From: Actinomycetes bacterium
Lineage (GTDB): Bacteria > Actinomycetota > Acidimicrobiia > Acidimicrobiales > Ilumatobacteraceae
NCBI GenBank assembly: GCA_025358125.1
Contig: JANYKS010000041.1
Span: 1-54,227, forward strand
Direction of reading: 5' to 3'
DNA: 54,227 bases
A model generated the notes under the pieces. It had not been told where the DNA came from. It worked only from the letters and a program-made list of their open reading frames with translations, and made no database searches. Made by a program: the position numbers and the translations under genes. Within the stretch, counting starts at the first letter, position 1, and every line of letters starts with the position of its first letter. Positions 26,588 to 34,014 of the stretch are shown here, piece by piece.

Positions 26588-27907
26588 ATGGCCGAACTGT
26601 TGCTCTCCAGGGGAACCGTCATCGATGGCACTGGCGCTGCTCCACGTCTCGACACGTCGGTACTCGTCTCGGGCGACCGCATTGTCTCGGTGGGCGCCGA
26701 AGCAGACGTTGCCGCAGCCGCCAGCCACGCTACGGTCATCGATGTCTCCGGCCTGACGGTAATGCCCGGACTGATCGACGCCCACGTTCACATAACTCTC
26801 GGCGAGCCGGCCAGTAACGACGAACTGTTCTTCCGGCGTGAGCCCGCATCAGCCGCGTTCGTTGCTGCGCATAACGCGCGCAAGGTGCTGCAGGCGGGCG
26901 TCACGTCGTTTCTCGACGTGGACGGTCTGTTCAACATCGGACCCGCGCTGCGTGACGCTATTGCCAGCGGCGCGGTCGAGGGCCCGACTATGAAGGCCGG
27001 CACTTATGCATTGATGACCGCCGTCGGCGGCACGGCCGGTCGGTTCATACCCGATCACGGAACGGCCGGATACGCCGAGGTCGTGCGAGACAAGGACGAG
27101 ATGATCCGCGTCGTGCGGCGCCAGGTGAAGGACGGCTCCGACGTCATCAAGGTCCACGTCACCGGTGCCATCCCGACTCGATCTGGTGAGATCCAGGTGT
27201 GGACCCGCGACGAATTGAAAGTCGTCTGTGACACGGCGCACGATCTCGGCGTACGGGTCAGCGCCCACTGCCGCGGTGATGGTGCAACGCTCGACTCGAT
27301 ACTCGCGGGCGTCGACATAATCTGGCACGCGTCGTACATGGGCGAGGCTTCACTCGAGGCGATGGTTGATCGCAAGGTGGCCGTCGGCCCGGTGTTCACG
27401 TTCCTCGCCAATCTCGACGAATACGGGGCAAAGGCGGGAGCCGCCTCCTCGGTGCAGGACGTGTTCCACCGCGAGATGGAGCAGACAGGAGCGATGATGC
27501 GACGGGCTTACGACGCTGGTGTTCCCCTCCTGTGTGGTTCCGAGAGCGGCTTCTCCATCACCCCCTACGGTCACTGGCACGCTCGGGAGATGGAGGTGTT
27601 CGTGGAACACCTTGGGCTCTCGCCGCTCGAGGCGATCACCTGTTGCACCTCGACGAACGCCGTCGCACTCGGCCAGCAAGGTGAAGTCGGAACGATCGAG
27701 CCCGGCCGCCGGGCGGACGTCCTCGTGCTCGAGGGTGATCCGAGCCGCGACGTGTCGATTCTCGGCGACAAGTCACGATTCCGTCACCTGATCTGCCGCG
27801 GTCGAGAAGTTGACCTCGCCCCGATTCCCGAGCGCACGCCGTTGCACACGGAGAAGACTGCGTCGTGGTCGGCGGTTCCGCTGACGTGGGACATGGTGCA
27901 CGGGTGA
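26588..27907 (+). CDS. Amidohydrolase-family metal-dependent hydrolase
   Basis: 439 residues, imidazolonepropionase/prolidase-like amidohydrolase. It has an N-terminal beta sandwich, DAHVHI with metal ligands His66 and His68, a probable carbamylated Lys188 (SDVIKVHVTG), His227 (SAHCRG) and His247 (IIWHASYM), and the usual closing (GTIEPGRRADVLVLEGDP). The last metal-binding or catalytic position, normally Asp in GTDxG, is Glu319 (CGSESGF), which is unusual. ATG 26588 follows AAGGAGAGTGCTGA. The stop overlaps the GTG of the P450 gene, so both belong to one transcript. The reaction is presumably hydrolysis of a cyclic amide, lactone or similar; substrate unknown. Confidence 0.88.
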   Translation: MAELLLSRGTVIDGTGAAPRLDTSVLVSGDRIVSVGAEADVAAAASHATVIDVSGLTVMPGLIDAHVHITLGEPASNDELFFRREPASAAFVAAHNARKVLQAGVTSFLDVDGLFNIGPALRDAIASGAVEGPTMKAGTYALMTAVGGTAGRFIPDHGTAGYAEVVRDKDEMIRVVRRQVKDGSDVIKVHVTGAIPTRSGEIQVWTRDELKVVCDTAHDLGVRVSAHCRGDGATLDSILAGVDIIWHASYMGEASLEAMVDRKVAVGPVFTFLANLDEYGAKAGAASSVQDVFHREMEQTGAMMRRAYDAGVPLLCGSESGFSITPYGHWHAREMEVFVEHLGLSPLEAITCCTSTNAVALGQQGEVGTIEPGRRADVLVLEGDPSRDVSILGDKSRFRHLICRGREVDLAPIPERTPLHTEKTASWSAVPLTWDMVHG

Positions 27908-29112
27908 GCACATGCCCCGTCGATCGTCCGACGGTGACACTCTCCTGCTTCGGCGAGGTGCGTGACGCGATGCGTGCCAAGGATCTTCGTCAAGCGCTGT
28001 ACGACGACGGAGCGTTGGTCATGGCTGATTGCCTGCTCGATCTCCATGGTTCTGAGCACCGCGATCGTCGTCGGCTCGAGAATCGGTTGTTCCGCCGCGA
28101 GACGTTCGAGGACTACGAGACCAATCTGCTCCCGCGCGCCATCGCCGAGGCCATCGATCCAATGGCTGTCGTGGGCCGCGGTGATCTCGTGCAGATTGGG
28201 TATCGGGCGGTGATGCATCTCACGTCTCTCGTCGCGGGTATCGATGTCGCCGACGGGGATGCCGATCGGTTGGAGCACATCGTGAAGGTGTTCTCCAAGG
28301 GCGCCACCGCGGTGCACGCCACGGGTGACCGCTCCGATCTGTTCGCCGAGGTTGGCGATGCGCTCGTCGAGTTCGACGAACTGTTCTTCCAACCGAGCAC
28401 TGCCCGGCGACAGTATGCGCTTGCCGGCCTTGCCAATGGGACGATCCCGGCGAGTGAGGTCTCCCGAGATGTGCTCACCACGCTGTTGCAGAACGTGGAT
28501 GCGTTGGACCTTCCCATCGAGGTCATCCGGCGCGAGGTGGCGTTCTACCTCCAGGCCGGTGGCCACTCCACGGCCAATGCGCTCACTCACACGCTCGACG
28601 AACTGTGGTCGCACGGCGACGCTGATCTCCTCGGGCGAGCGCGCCTCGACCCTGCCATTCTGCAACGGTGCGTACATGAGGCCCTGCGCCTGCACCCGGC
28701 GTCGCCGGTCGCCTGGCGCCGCACCCTCGCCCCGGTGGAGATGCGATCGGGCACAGTGATTGCCGAGAACACGCTCGTCGTGCTCGATATCGAAGCCGCG
28801 AATCGCGACGAATCGGTCTGGGGTGCAGGCAGCGATCGGTTCGACCCGAATCGCGATGTGCCCGACGGCGTGCACGCATGGGGACTCAGTTTCGGCGCAG
28901 GCCCCCATGCATGTATTGGGATGGAGCTGGACGGGGGAGTGCCGGCGGACCCGGGCGACTCGGTGCACCTGCACGGTACGGTCGCGCTGCTGGCGTCGGC
29001 ATTGCTCCGGGCCGGTGCGGTACCTGACCCTTCGGAACCTCCGGAGATCGATCCCGGGACCGAACGGCTGCACTACTCGCGCTACCCGATCGTGTTCGAG
29101 CCGCTGTCGTGA
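27904..29112 (+). CDS. Cytochrome P450, compact N-terminus (first of a pair)
   Basis: 402 residues from GTG 27904. The haem loop is LSFGAGPHACIGMEL with Cys337 as iron ligand; the K-helix ExxR is Glu259-Arg262 (HEALRL). The I-helix reads AGGHST (218-223), so the usual acid-alcohol pair of oxygen activation is replaced by His-Ser/Thr. Only about 48 residues precede the C-helix segment (LHGSEHRDRRRLENRLFRR), against roughly 80-90 in typical bacterial P450s, so the A-helix and first sheet region is missing or reduced. After the haem Cys the L-helix is interrupted by a Gly/Asp-rich insertion. It is paralogous to the P450 at 31935. Its 3' end overlaps the convergent epoxide-hydrolase-like gene by 31 bases. 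Confidence 0.88.
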   Translation: MSTCPVDRPTVTLSCFGEVRDAMRAKDLRQALYDDGALVMADCLLDLHGSEHRDRRRLENRLFRRETFEDYETNLLPRAIAEAIDPMAVVGRGDLVQIGYRAVMHLTSLVAGIDVADGDADRLEHIVKVFSKGATAVHATGDRSDLFAEVGDALVEFDELFFQPSTARRQYALAGLANGTIPASEVSRDVLTTLLQNVDALDLPIEVIRREVAFYLQAGGHSTANALTHTLDELWSHGDADLLGRARLDPAILQRCVHEALRLHPASPVAWRRTLAPVEMRSGTVIAENTLVVLDIEAANRDESVWGAGSDRFDPNRDVPDGVHAWGLSFGAGPHACIGMELDGGVPADPGDSVHLHGTVALLASALLRAGAVPDPSEPPEIDPGTERLHYSRYPIVFEPLS

Positions 29113-29528
29113 GCGATATTGCCTTCGGCCTGACGCGCCAGCCAATGCTCGAGAGCCGGCGCCAACTCTGCCCTCCAAGGGGCCAGGTCGACGTAGTCCC
29201 GAAACGCGGTGATGAGGCCTGCGGCCTCGTCGACCTCGACCACGGCGTGGCACTGCACGGCGTACTCGACATCGTCGATTACGAAGCGATCGATCCGTTC
29301 GAGGTGCCCACGACTGTCGGCGTAGGCCTCGTTGATGACATCCCATCGCACCTCGGTCGACGCAGCGAGGATGTTCGTCAACATGGCCCGCACGCCCGAC
29401 GGTCCGAACTGCGGTGGATGGGGCATGTTCTGGTACGGCGCGCCCTCCGCGAAGCACGCTGCCGCCGCATCGGCGTCGCGACTTTCGACGGCATCGAGGA
29501 ATGTTCGGATCACGTCACGAGTCGACAC
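29082..29528 (-). CDS. Limonene-1,2-epoxide hydrolase-family protein (NTF2 fold)
   Basis: 148 residues from GTG 29528. The active-site set of the family is complete: Tyr32 and Asn34 (PYQNMPHPP), Arg78-x-Asp80 (ERIDRF) and Asp111 (FRDYVD). In limonene epoxide hydrolase these residues position water for one-step epoxide opening. Being surrounded by P450s, a role in hydrolysing a P450-made epoxide is attractive but inferred. It is transcribed against its neighbours, with its 3' end inside the P450 coding end, and its start is about 56 bases from the divergent SDR at 29585. Confidence 0.82.
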   Translation of the reverse strand: MSTRDVIRTFLDAVESRDADAAAACFAEGAPYQNMPHPPQFGPSGVRAMLTNILAASTEVRWDVINEAYADSRGHLERIDRFVIDDVEYAVQCHAVVEVDEAAGLITAFRDYVDLAPWRAELAPALEHWLARQAEGNIAHDSGSNTIG

Positions 29529-29584
29529 AGCCGTAAACCTAATGAGGGCGCGAGGCGCACCAGAACCACCGACAAGGGAGAGAC

Positions 29585-30355
29585 ATGAAACGTGCACTTG
29601 TCACCGGGGCCGCGCGTGGAATCGGCAAGGCGATCGCGGCGCGGCTCGGAGCTGATGGGTGGACCGTTGGCATGCTCGATGTCTCACAATCCGACGTCGA
29701 TGCGGCCGCATCGGACATCGAGGGTGCGATGGGCCTCGTCGCCGACATCTCTGACGAGGGCTCCGTCGAGGCGGCGCTCGACATGTTCGGTGGCGCGCCC
29801 AACCTGGTCGTCAACAACGCTGGCATCGTGCGCTTCGGTCCATTGATCGACTTGGCGTTCGAGGACTTCGCGATCGTCGCGATGGTCAACCTCGTCGGCA
29901 CGTTCACGGTGGCCAGGGCAGCGGCTCGACGGATGGTCGATGCCGCGGTACGCGGCAGCATCATCAACATCACCTCGATGAACGGCGTCGCCCCTGGGCC
30001 GAACGGCGGCGCATACGGAGCCACTAAGGCAGGCATCGCGTTGTTGACCCAGCAGATGGCTATCGAATGGGGTTCCTACGGCATCCGCGTGAACGCCATC
30101 GCCCCAGGATTGATCTTGGCCGGTATGAGCGACGCGATCTATTCGGATCCCCAGATCCGCGAGGCGCGCGAGAGCAAGGTGCCGCTCGGGCGCCTCGGCA
30201 CGCCGGAAGACGTCGCGTCGCTGGTGACCTTTCTCGCGTCATCGGAATCGTCGTACATCACGGGGCAGAACATCTTGGTCGATGGGGGCGTGACGATGAG
30301 CATGATCGCCAACCTGCCGCGGCCGAAGTCCGTTGACAAGGTCGGCATGGCGTGA
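29585..30355 (+). CDS. SDR-family oxidoreductase with C-terminal tail
   Basis: 256 residues: ALVTGAARGIGKAIAARLG, NNAGIVRFGP, TSMNGVAPGPNGGAYGATK (Ser, Tyr, Lys) and SYITGQNILVDGG. After the usual end at VDGG it carries about 20 more residues (MSMIANLPRPKSVDKVGMA). The next SDR has a tail with the same position and a shared LPRP. The ATG at 29585 has GGGAGAGAC upstream. The stop overlaps the next gene's GTG. First of three consecutive SDR genes between the two P450s. Confidence 0.92.
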   Translation: MKRALVTGAARGIGKAIAARLGADGWTVGMLDVSQSDVDAAASDIEGAMGLVADISDEGSVEAALDMFGGAPNLVVNNAGIVRFGPLIDLAFEDFAIVAMVNLVGTFTVARAAARRMVDAAVRGSIINITSMNGVAPGPNGGAYGATKAGIALLTQQMAIEWGSYGIRVNAIAPGLILAGMSDAIYSDPQIREARESKVPLGRLGTPEDVASLVTFLASSESSYITGQNILVDGGVTMSMIANLPRPKSVDKVGMA

Positions 30356-31134
30356 GTGAGACCACTGCGTCGCGCCGCGCGGTTGTCACCGGCGCCGCCC
30401 GCGGCATCGGCGCTGCCATCGCGGATCGCCTGGAGGTAGATGGCTTCGACGTCGTTCGTCTCGACGTTCTCGGAGGCGGTGGCGTGCTGCGTTGCGACGT
30501 GACCGATGCGGCCGCTGTCCGCCAGATCGCTGAGTCGGTCGGTGATGTCGATGTGCTCGTCAACAACGCCGCGATCTGGCGGTTCGCGGCGCTGGAGGAC
30601 GTCGATCCGGCAGACTTCGATGCGGTACTCGACATCAATGTGCGCGGCCCGTTCCTCACGACGCAGGCGTTCGGTCGCAGCATGCTGCGCATGGGGCGCG
30701 GGTCGATCGTCAACATCGTGTCGATCGGTGCGTTGCACGCCAACCCGGCGGTCGGGGCGTACTCCGCCTCAAAGGCTGCGCTGGTCGCGTTGACTCGCCA
30801 GACAGCGCTGGAATGGGGGCCGCGCGGCGTCCGAGCAAACGCGGTGGGTCCGGGCCTCATCGCCACCGAGGGCGCCGGCGTGTACCACGATCCCGAGGTG
30901 CGCCGAGCCCGGGCCGAGGCAGTTCCGCTCCGCCGTCTTGGAGAACCGGGTGACATATCCGAGGTGGTCGCGTTCTTCGCGTCCGACGCGTCTGCGTACG
31001 TGACGGGCCAGGTGCTGTACGTCGACGGTGGGCTGTCGTCGTCACTGATGACGACCCTGCCCCGTCCCGCCGGAATGCCCGGCCCGCAACTCCCCTCTAC
31101 TGCGTCGGCGCGAGGAGAACACAGCGATGCGTGA
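30352..31134 (+). CDS. SDR-family oxidoreductase with C-terminal tail
   Basis: 260 residues from GTG 30352, overlapping the previous stop. Motifs: VVTGAARGIGAAIADRLEVDG, NNAAIWRF, VSIGALHANPAVGAYSASK and AYVTGQVLYVDGG, then a tail of about 32 residues that includes TLPRPAG. It is close in pattern to the preceding SDR (both have DP.{3}RxAR before PLxRLGxP), suggesting duplication and perhaps a heteromer. Eight-base overlap with the next SDR. Confidence 0.92.
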   Translation: MSETTASRRAVVTGAARGIGAAIADRLEVDGFDVVRLDVLGGGGVLRCDVTDAAAVRQIAESVGDVDVLVNNAAIWRFAALEDVDPADFDAVLDINVRGPFLTTQAFGRSMLRMGRGSIVNIVSIGALHANPAVGAYSASKAALVALTRQTALEWGPRGVRANAVGPGLIATEGAGVYHDPEVRRARAEAVPLRRLGEPGDISEVVAFFASDASAYVTGQVLYVDGGLSSSLMTTLPRPAGMPGPQLPSTASARGEHSDA

Positions 31135-31885
31135 GTTGAAGGACATGTCCGTCGTCGTGACAGGGGGTGGCTCGGGAATCGGTGAGGCCACGGCGCGTCG
31201 TCTCGCTGCCGGGGGAGCGATGGTCACCATCTGTGGCCGCCGTGAGGAAAAGGTGCGCTCGGTCGCCACCGAGATCGGCGAGTTCTGCACGTGGGTCCGC
31301 GCCGATGTCACGAACGCCGACGATCGGTCTGCACTCATCACTCGCGCGGTGGAGCACGGCGGGGGAATCGACGCGCTCGTGTCCAATGCAGGGAACATGG
31401 AGCGTTCGCCGATCGGGGAGTGGACGGCGGAGCGCCTGCTCAAGGTGTTCAACGAAAACGTCGTTGCCGGGATGCTGCTCAGCCAGGAAGCGTTGCCCTA
31501 TCTCGAAGCCCGTCGCGGCTCGATCGTTTTCATCGGCTCGATCTACACCGTTCGTAGTTATCCGGGCGCTGCCCCGTACGCCGTCACGAAGGGCGCGCTG
31601 GAGACGCTCATCCGGGTGCTTGCCGCGGAGATCGGCCCGCGCGGTGTCCGTGTCGGGGGCATTCGGCCGGGCGCGGTACTGACCGAGATCAACCAGCGCA
31701 CCGGTCTCGTCGACGGCGAGCAGGCCGCGGCTCGACTGGCGGCGATGGCCGATCACCACGTGCTCCGCCGCATCGGTACAACAGCCGAGATCGCAGAAGG
31801 AATCGAATATCTCATCCGAGCGGAGTGGACCACCGGCGAACTGCTTTCCGTGGATGGGGGGATGGGACTCGGTGTCATCTCGTGA
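31127..31885 (+). CDS. SDR-family oxidoreductase
   Basis: 252 residues, ATG at 31127 inside the end of the previous gene. Motifs: VVVTGGGSGIGEATARRLAAG, CGRREEK (Arg residues after beta 2 favour NADPH), VSNAGNMERSPIGEW, GSIYTVRSYPGAAPYAVTK (Ser, Tyr, Lys) and TGELLSVDGG. It lacks the LPRP tail. Third SDR of the run, followed after about 50 bases by the second P450. Confidence 0.92.
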   Translation: MRELKDMSVVVTGGGSGIGEATARRLAAGGAMVTICGRREEKVRSVATEIGEFCTWVRADVTNADDRSALITRAVEHGGGIDALVSNAGNMERSPIGEWTAERLLKVFNENVVAGMLLSQEALPYLEARRGSIVFIGSIYTVRSYPGAAPYAVTKGALETLIRVLAAEIGPRGVRVGGIRPGAVLTEINQRTGLVDGEQAAARLAAMADHHVLRRIGTTAEIAEGIEYLIRAEWTTGELLSVDGGMGLGVIS

Positions 31886-31934
31886 TGTCGAGTCCTTCAA
31901 TCAAATGCCGCCACCGTTCAACAATAGGGACCAC

Positions 31935-33146
31935 ATGACCACACCGGTCGAGGAAATCACCATCGTTTCGATGGACGAGGCCAAGGACGTTTATCGTCAC
32001 AAAGAGATGCGCCAAGCGTTGTACGACGCTGGTGAGATCGTGATGGCCGACGTCCTGGTCAATCTCCACGGCGACGAGCACCGTTCGAGACGCCGCCTCG
32101 AGAATAGGTTGTTCCGCCGCGAAACGTTGGTGCACTACGAGCGGGACCTCTTCCCAGCGGTGATCGAGCAGACGCTGATACCGCACGTCGTGAAGGGCCA
32201 CGCCGAGATCGTGGAACTGTCGCATCAGCTGATGATGAACCTCGCCGCCTTGAACGCAGGCGTCGATCGCGTGACTGGCACGGCTGAGGAGACGGCGCGT
32301 CTCTACGCCCAGATGATGAAGTTCATCGAGGGCGCCACGCTGGCCCACACGACGCGTGTCGTGGAAGAGGTCGAGGCCGAGATCGCAGCATCGATGCAGG
32401 CGTTCGATCGCGAGTTCCTCGTTCCGTCCATCGAGCGCCGTCAGACACTCGTTGCCGCGGTCGCCGCCGGTGAGGCCGAGGAGTCGGATCTCCCGCTCGA
32501 CGTGCTCACCGTGTTGCTCCGCAACGAGGACTCGCTCCATCTCCCGCACGACGTCATCCTCCGCGAGATCTCGTTCTTCCTGCTTGCCGGCGCCCACACA
32601 TCCGCCACTGCGTTCGTGCGCACGCTGCACAACCTATTCCGGTGGTCGGCGGAGCATCCCGAAGACGTGGGGCTGATCCGGTCTGACCGTTCGTTCGTGC
32701 AGAAGGCCGTGTACGAAACCATCCGGCTCAATCCGTCCAGCCCGACGGGGATGCGCTGGGCTCTGGCGGACGTCACACTCAAGTCCGGCCGCAAGATTCC
32801 AAAGGGTGCGAGGGTCACCATAGATCTCAACACGATCAATCGCGATCGCGAAGTGTTCGGCGTCGACGCCGATGCGTTCAACCCTCGGCGTCAGCCTCTG
32901 GTCGAGGGAGCTGCCCCGTGGGGGCTGTCGTTCGGTCAGGGGATGCACGCATGTATCGGGCAGGAGCTGGCTGCCGGTCTGCTCGAGCGTTCCGACGACA
33001 CGGCACAGTACGAGTACGGGCTCGTGTCTGTGGCAGTGCAGTCGATGATCGACAGCGGAGTGGCTCCCGATCCGAATGACCCCCCGGTGACGGACACCGC
33101 CACGAAGCGTCCCTATTGGGGGCGCTACCCGGTGCTGTTCATCTGA
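31935..33146 (+). CDS. Cytochrome P450, compact N-terminus (second of a pair)
   Basis: 403 residues from the ATG at 31935; an earlier in-frame start is unsupported. Haem loop LSFGQGMHACIGQEL with Cys340; ExxR Glu261-Arg264 (YETIRL); I-helix AGAHTS (218-223), again without the acid-alcohol pair. It shares with the first P450 the short N-terminus, the segment MRQALYDAGEIVMADVLVNL followed by an RRRLENRLFRRET block, and the odd post-Cys region, so the two arose by duplication. They flank the three SDRs. The redox partner may be the [3Fe-4S] ferredoxin at 39986. The end overlaps the convergent epimerase-like gene by 8 bases. Confidence 0.9.
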   Translation: MTTPVEEITIVSMDEAKDVYRHKEMRQALYDAGEIVMADVLVNLHGDEHRSRRRLENRLFRRETLVHYERDLFPAVIEQTLIPHVVKGHAEIVELSHQLMMNLAALNAGVDRVTGTAEETARLYAQMMKFIEGATLAHTTRVVEEVEAEIAASMQAFDREFLVPSIERRQTLVAAVAAGEAEESDLPLDVLTVLLRNEDSLHLPHDVILREISFFLLAGAHTSATAFVRTLHNLFRWSAEHPEDVGLIRSDRSFVQKAVYETIRLNPSSPTGMRWALADVTLKSGRKIPKGARVTIDLNTINRDREVFGVDADAFNPRRQPLVEGAAPWGLSFGQGMHACIGQELAAGLLERSDDTAQYEYGLVSVAVQSMIDSGVAPDPNDPPVTDTATKRPYWGRYPVLFI

Positions 33147-34014
33147 GCTGCTGAGCGAACCGACGGCGTGTGTGATCGGCGACGAGCTTGGCCAATTCTC
33201 CGGGAGAGTGTCGTTCCCGAGCACCGTCGTTGTACACCTCGACGGAGATTGGTACTGCCGGAACCGCGATGAGCAGCTCATCGAGCGGCAGATCGCCCAG
33301 CCCTGGCAGGAGGCGCCGGTGTCGGGCTTCGTCGATCAACCCTTCGAGGTCGCCAGCCGGTGCTCGAGCCGGAGCGTCGCACAGCTGCACGTAGGGCAAA
33401 CGCGAATGATCGAACGCGGCGAGTTGTGATGGGTGCCCGCCACTGCGGGCCAGGTGCAACGGATCGACAAGCACGCCGATCGACGGATCACCGGTGGCCT
33501 CTACGATCTCGAACGCCTCCCCGAGTGTGCGGATGCCGGTGAATCTCATGAATTCGACGACCACTCGCATGCCGGCCGCGTGTACGCGCGCGCCGAGGTC
33601 GGCCAGCGCCGCAATGGTGGCTCCGTGATCGTCGAGATCGCTCACCACGAGGACGTGGAGTGCGCCGAGTTCGGCCGCGGAATCGATCACGCCGGCGATC
33701 GTGGCAGCGTCGTGAGTGCCGATGCGCACGACTTCGGCATCGAGCAGCGTCAGGCCCGTGGAGTCGAGTGCCGATCGGAGCGACCGGATTTCGGCGTGGC
33801 TCGGCGGATCCAAGTCGAACCGCAGACCCACTGCTGAGAATGTTGCGGCGGCTGCGTTGTGGATCAGATCCGTGCGTTTCGCCGCCGGCGCAGTAGCTGC
33901 AGCAAGGGAGAGAAGCCGCACCGGATCGAGCCTATCGAGATCCGTCGCGACGCTGGAGGGTTGCATCGATGATGCGTCTGACAGGGGCCATGAAGTCACT
34001 CGCCCGGCGGTCAT
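33139..34014 (-). CDS. Sugar phosphate isomerase/epimerase-like TIM-barrel protein
   Basis: 291 residues from the ATG at 34014, which overlaps the upstream stop (ATGA); an internal ATG at residue 17 is an alternative. The AP-endonuclease-2/xylose-isomerase-like barrel shows VGLRFDLDPPSHAEI, LTLLDAEVVRIG, VVVEFMRFTGIRTLGEAFEIV, IGVLVDPLHLARSGG, YVQLCDAPARAP and PISVEVYNDG. The metal-ligand positions (Glu in VVVEF, Asp/His in VDPLHL, Glu in SVEVYN) are present. Co-transcribed with the indolepyruvate oxidoreductase-like gene. Substrate unknown. Confidence 0.82.
   Translation of the reverse strand: MTAGRVTSWPLSDASSMQPSSVATDLDRLDPVRLLSLAAATAPAAKRTDLIHNAAAATFSAVGLRFDLDPPSHAEIRSLRSALDSTGLTLLDAEVVRIGTHDAATIAGVIDSAAELGALHVLVVSDLDDHGATIAALADLGARVHAAGMRVVVEFMRFTGIRTLGEAFEIVEATGDPSIGVLVDPLHLARSGGHPSQLAAFDHSRLPYVQLCDAPARAPAGDLEGLIDEARHRRLLPGLGDLPLDELLIAVPAVPISVEVYNDGARERHSPGELAKLVADHTRRRFAQQLR

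Noticed and set aside
27784..29457. 557-codon open frame on the minus strand
   Set aside because: Antisense to the P450 gene, which has haem and ExxR motifs; the minus frame is Arg-rich with no family pattern.
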